Source of the DNA: Heterotrichella gracilis
Lineage: Eukaryota; Sar; Xanthophyceae; Tribonematales; Xanthonemataceae
Reading direction: 5' to 3'
Assembly (NCBI GenBank): GCA_032358255.1
Contig: JAULBX010007996.1
Location: 54,829-118,828 of the forward strand
DNA length: 64,000 nucleotides
Part shown: one piece after another, positions 59,580 to 64,000 of the stretch
Numbering within the stretch: position 1 is the stretch's first letter
How the letters are laid out: each line of letters begins with the position of its first letter
The notes under the pieces: model-generated
What the model saw: the letters and a program-made list of their open reading frames with translations, nothing else
Database searches by the model: none
What the model was told of the DNA's origin: nothing
Translations under genes and position numbers: made by a program

Positions 59580-61394
59580 CTACCCAGCCCCTGCCACACC
59601 CTGTGCAGCACTTGGACCCTCCACCACGACTGGTGGCTGCTGCCATGCCGCCTCCCGCGAGGCTGTGTGGGCGACGTGTTGGTGCTGCTGTGATGCGGGA
59701 TGCATTTCAGTGGTAGAAGCGGTACCAGTGTCAACATGCAACTGCTGCCGCTGCTGCTGATGTGGCGATGCTGCCACCTCCGGCACTGCCGTCGAGCCAG
59801 ATTGTGGTTGCTGGTGCAACGGGAGATGTGTCCCACTGGCGCCGCCTTCAGTATCCACACGTGCCCGTCCATGCTTCTGCTGCGATGCCGCTGCAGCCAT
59901 TGCTAAATGGTCAACCTGTGGAGCCTCCTGCGGCGCCGGATGTGTTCCATTGACGCCAGCTGAGCCAGTGGTGCCAGTGGTGTGAATATCAGTGTGTGGC
60001 TGCTGATGCCGCTGCCACTGCTGCACCGAGGGGCCAACACCGCCCGGGCGCAATCCCCCACGACCCATAGACCCCGGGCCATGCTCCACGTGCCCCGCGG
60101 GCTGCGATTCCGAGGTGCCAGTGTCACCATGCGCCTCCTGGTGCTGCGAACGTCGCTCCACCAATGGCCCCGCGCCCCCCGGCCGCACCGCACCATGGTC
60201 CAGGTGCTTGAACAGCTTGCCCTGGTTCCTGCTCTCCCACAGCCTGTCCCCCCATGAGCTGACCACCAGGTAGCCCACCACCAGGGTGCCCCCCATGGCC
60301 AGGTGGGCGAGGGCGTCGGCGCGGGAGAACTGGCGGGCGAGGGTGGCTAGATGGTCGACGAAGCCTGTGCATGGCAGGGTGAGGGGGGGTCAGCGGGGGA
60401 GGGTGATGGGTGAAGGTGAGTGGCACGAGGGGAGTGTGCTGCACTGCTGTCATGTAAAGTGATAGATGACCATTGGTCATTCCAATAATTTCAAATTTGC
60501 GATTATCATTCCTTGAAGTTTCAGCCAGCGCCACGCTAGGATATGGTGGGATTCATTTGGGTGCGGATCGTGGCCAACTGTGGAAATCAATGCAGTACTG
60601 CTGTTCAACCAATCTTTCAACATCTACTTCTTTCGTAATGGCGCAGCGCTCCATCCGGATGTATATCATTGTAACTGTAACCATCAGACTTCATATTTTG
60701 CCTTTCAGGTGCAACACTTCACAGCATCATGGAGCATGCGTATGTCAACAGCGTGGCCCATGCCCATACCAAGCCATAGAACGACAGGACATGAACCATG
60801 GCAAGGCACGTGATACCTCATCTGGGTATGGTGGTGGGCATGAGAGGCTTGTTCAATGCTGCTCTTACCTGGTCTCCTGTACGTTTGCTGGGATGAGTGG
60901 TAGCGCGCATACTGCGCTGAGGTGTACGCGCCAGACTGCTCAGCCCGCCGGATCCCGGCCCTCCCGGCGAGGTTGTAAACAGCTCTCTTGTTCTCTGTGG
61001 AAACATATGCAAGTCAGGGTTGCCTCACCGCTACACCCTAAACCCTAGACAAGGTCAACTAGGGCACTCGACAGGACAAGGGACCATGCTGGTCACAAGG
61101 TATAACATACAGCTTAATGATGGGGGGAAAATGAGCAGTACCGTCTGCCAGTATCTCGTAAGCTTCCCTGCAGAGCTTGAACCTCCCAGCAGTTTCAGCT
61201 TTCACAGCCTCTGAAGACTGGACGTGCCTGCATACCCCACTCCAATGTCAACAGTGGACACCACACGATATGTGTGCAGGAAATAAATCCACGCACTTGT
61301 CTGGGTGAAACTCTTTGGCTTTCTCTCGGAACGCTGCCTTAATCTCTGCCTGGGTGGCTGCTCTGGTCACACCCAGAATGCTGTAGAAGTCCAT
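59580..61394 (-). CDS. J-domain (DnaJ-like) membrane protein
   Basis: Four exons: 61394-61297, 61227-61142, 60994-60869, 60364-59580; 1095 nt, 364 residues. An N-terminal J domain begins at the start codon: DFYSILGVTRAATQAEIKAA, then FREKAKEFHPDK with the HPD motif that stimulates Hsp70 ATPase, then CREAYEILADENKRAVYN. A membrane segment follows in exon 4 (HLAMGGTLVVGYLVVSSW). The long C-terminal part is His/Gln/Gly-rich, of low complexity and without a known domain. The layout of J domain plus one membrane segment recalls organelle-membrane co-chaperones such as DNAJC30, but the location cannot be told. Start codon 648 bases from that of the divergent CPI1. Confidence 0.87.
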
Positions 61395-62042
61395 GCTCGG
61401 CGCAGATGTTCAGAGCCATCCAAGAATTTACCCTCTGGTTATCTTTCACTTGTCCCCTTACCATATCCCTTGGCACGACTGGCACGGGATGACTGGCATT
61501 GGATGCAATTTGACGCGAGCATATGCATGCATGCCAATGTAATGTGGGCAGTTTACTCTAGATGTGTCATATTGTGTTCAAGTTTGACAATATGAAGGCA
61601 ACATAAAGTCGGTGTACGCGCTTTACTTGCCTTTCCTAGACAGAAATGGAGCGCAACTGCTCCTGTGCGTGCCTTCCTTCCACGACAAACGCCCAGTTCG
61701 AACTTGCAGCTGGACTGCAGTGCCTGCTGCCACGCGTCGCTCAAAGCTGAAGTGCAGCTGAAGTGCTTCATGTTTGAACACTGCCGCGCAATAACTTGCA
61801 CTATTGTCGCTTGATCACCCTCAACGCGTAGAATAAAGCTGGAGGTTTGTGGTCAGTATGTTGGTGAGGGCGCAACGCAACTGAGCCACGCACCAAGCGA
61901 ACAGAACGGAAGGCCTTCTGTGTACACCGTGGGCCTGCATCGGACAGAGCTCAACACTGACTGGGTGCCAGACCCTGCTACTCTGGGGTTTCACGCACCC
62001 AACCCACGTTTCATCTAGGTGATTCTGGAGCCACACCCCATA
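61395..62042. promoter_or_regulatory. Divergent intergenic region, J-domain gene / CPI1
   Basis: 648 bases between two divergent start codons. No TATA box evident and no coding region supported. Confidence 0.4.
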
Positions 62043-63679
62043 ATGGGTGAGTCTCAAATGTACACTGGAATCCCCCGCTTTCCCCACCGCCCACCCAACT
62101 TTCAAAGCTCACCTCAACAGCATTAAGCTTGCCCAGTCCTTGCAACTTGATGAACATATCACGGTAAGATTGCTGTTCACCGTGCCCGTGTTTCTGTTCA
62201 CTCAGCTCCCAAGAAGCATCCCAGCCTATGGCTTGCCTCCAACCCCAGCAAGCGGTGGACAGAGCTGTTCTTCCTAGCATACAGCCCCGTGTGGATAACC
62301 TGGGCCCTGGGGATCGTCGTACCCTTCCGCATATACGAGGTGCGCATGTATGCAGCAACAACTTTCAACCCACTTCAGGGTCACCCATCACGTCATCCTC
62401 ATCCCAATCACCCATTGCCCATTCAAGCTTTTCCCTGTTTGAGAAATGATCACAGTTTCTGGATGCGCAGTACTGTGGGAAGACAGGCTACATGGTCATC
62501 GGCTTGGCTGCCTCCCTCCCCTGTGTGCTTATACCCCTGGTGTGGGTGGGTGATGCCGACCGAGGCAAGCCCCTGCTCCAGCGGTACTGGGTCAAGGCCA
62601 ACGTCTGGATTGCCATCTTCAGCTTCATTGGCAACTACTTTTACACGCACTACTTTTACCAGCTGCTGGGCGCGGCATACACCTTCCCATCCTGGCGGCT
62701 CAACGAGGTATGCGAGGGTTTGAGTAGGGTATGGGAGAGGGTTTTCAGGGTGGCGTGGCCACCCACAGCCCTGGCAGCCCATCACCACCAGCCCTGGGAC
62801 TGATTTTGCCGTCCCTGCATCAGCAAATCATGCGCTATGTATTGGATGCTGCTTGGCACTCCCACCCAGGATCCCCACTGTGCATGTACCATACCTTCAC
62901 CAGGGAAATGCACACAGAAATATACACGATGCCTGTCGCTTTTCCCCAGGTGCACATCTGCACCAGGGAATTTTTTTGGGTATAATACACGGTTCCTGCC
63001 ACCTTTCCCCCAGGTGCCCATCTGCCTGTACTTCATGACCCACGCCTACTTCTGCTTCTACCACGCACTGTCAAACGTGCTGCTCCGGCGGGTCAAGAAC
63101 GCAACCTCGGGGGTGGCACAGCCGCTGGCCATGGGGGCCACCATCTTCCTGCTGTCCTACGCCACCGCATTTATGGAGACCCTGACGATAGCGCACTTCC
63201 CCTACTACACCTTCAAGGTGAGTCGCGTGGAAAAGGGAAGAAGGGAAACCATCCCAAAGGCGCACATGATGCGGTGGCTGGCTGTCATCATTGTTCTGTA
63301 CTTTGATGAGACGGTGGTACTAAAATGATTTAGACAATAACATGCTAACTAGGGTATAGGGTTCATGGCCATCCCTGCTCACAGCCTGTCCCCTTGAACC
63401 CAACATATTCTTGCGCTTCACTCCATGTGGCGCCCGCAGGACAAGACCAAAATGTACAGCTTGGGCTCCCTGTTCTACGCCATCTACTTCTTCGTCAGCT
63501 TCCCCATGTTCTTCCGGATGGACGAGTACGTGCGCGACAAGTGGACGGTGGTGCGGGCAGCCATCGACTCGATGGCTGCTGGCATGCTGGTGCTCATCCT
63601 GCTGGACCTGTGGAGGATAACGGTTGGGGGGATTGTGGACAACGGGGGGCTCACCGGGCTGCCGTGGATGCCGCAATAA
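62043..63679 (+). CDS. CPI1: Cycloeucalenol cycloisomerase
   Basis: Opens the cyclopropane ring of cycloeucalenol to give obtusifoliol in plant/algal sterol synthesis; an ER membrane protein. Five exons: 62043-62046, 62206-62339, 62471-62707, 63014-63217, 63440-63679; 819 nt, 272 residues (Arabidopsis about 280). Close match: SNPSKRWTELFFLAYSPVW, LGIVVPFRIYE, RYWVKANVWIAIFSFIGNYF, THYFYQLLGAAYTFPSW, SYATAFMETLTIAHFPYY, MYSLGSLFYAIYFFVSFPMF, FRMDEYVRDKW, and terminal LTGLPWMPQ. Several hydrophobic segments. The first coding exon holds only ATGG; this is inferred from a good GTGAGT donor and an in-phase MAPKKHPS start, so the true start is less certain than the rest. Confidence 0.95.
62941..62975 (+). 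pseudogene. Decayed copy of CPI1 exon 4 acceptor and start
   Basis: TTTCCCCAGGTGCACATCTG at about 62941 mimics TTTCCCCCAGGTGCCCATCTG at 63003. In intron 3, 62 bases upstream, with a usable-looking acceptor. Confidence 0.85.
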
Positions 63680-64000
63680 TGAACATGCCATATGGCACTT
63701 CATTTTAGTCTGGCACCTTCCAAGTTTCCCTTGGAATCCCATCATTGATTATGCGCCAAGTTGAAGCAATGTGCTGGGTTACATGCTTCAAGCGGTTCAG
63801 CCAGGAGCTGGAATGTACTGTGTGGTCCCTAGACATGTCCAATCCGATTTTCAAAAATCTCAGATGAGATAGGCTGGGATATCCACTGCCAGCAGTACAA
63901 CGTAAGTAAGTAAGTATAAGTATTTTTGCTTTCCAGCTTTGAAGCCAGGTTAGCATGTCTGGGTATGCCTCACCCCAGTCCTAGAGCCAAGGCTTAACTG
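63680..64000. other. CPI1 3' flank
   Basis: 321 bases to the window end. Contains a GTAA microsatellite-like stretch (about 63902-63916). No gene seen. Confidence 0.5.

Overview
The window is eukaryotic nuclear DNA, most likely from a green alga (Chlorophyta). The genes are dense and intron-rich, with GT-AG introns. One gene is a plant/alga-type cycloeucalenol cycloisomerase of sterol synthesis. A secreted protein pair carries an RKLLQ/RRLLQ motif often seen in algal secreted proteins. Short runs of the plant-type telomere motif TTTAGGG lie scattered through introns and intergenic DNA. Species cannot be fixed from the sequence alone.

Layout, left to right. (1) 4101-1, minus: 5' part of a homomeric acetyl-CoA carboxylase, running off the left edge. 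(2) 12620-4969, minus: an 18-exon gene for a 1446-residue protein joining a long coiled coil to a C-terminal M48-peptidase-like domain whose zinc-binding residues are lost. (3) 16928-14766 minus and 18033-20744 plus: two divergent paralogues encoding small secreted, helix-rich proteins. (4) 22507-24605, plus: a GT61-family glycosyltransferase. (5) 38427-25788, minus: site-1 protease, 16 exons, complete catalytic set. Its large intron 11 holds, on the opposite strand, an intronless bacterial-type membrane protein gene (30595-31533) broken by one in-frame TGA. (6) 42708-39353, minus: Sec62. (7) 43377-46854, plus: an NCBP3-like cap-binding protein. (8) 49074-48190, minus: intronless ribosomal protein L5 (uL18). 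(9) 49501-58013, plus: coatomer alpha, 19 exons, full length. (10) 61394-59580, minus: a J-domain membrane protein. (11) 62043-63679, plus: cycloeucalenol cycloisomerase.

All complete exon models except the secreted plus-strand gene and the nested gene have lengths that sum to a multiple of three with compatible splice phases, which supports them strongly. Most genes are housekeeping. Several belong to the secretory pathway (Sec62, alpha-COP, site-1 protease, GT61, two secreted proteins), but the arrangement looks like ordinary eukaryotic neighbours rather than an operon. Four start-to-start pairs (Sec62/NCBP3, RPL5/COPA, DnaJ/CPI1 and the secreted pair) may share bidirectional promoters.

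The most unusual signal spans the right half. Introns of site-1 protease, Sec62, coatomer alpha and CPI1 contain decayed copies of parts of the neighbouring exon, usually including the splice junction, and often with TTTAGGG-like motifs at or between the copies. Other points of note are the pseudo-metallopeptidase fusion, the nested bacterial-type gene, three strong hairpins, a GAAA-tailed dispersed element and a TTTTGGGG/TTTTAGGG interstitial array.
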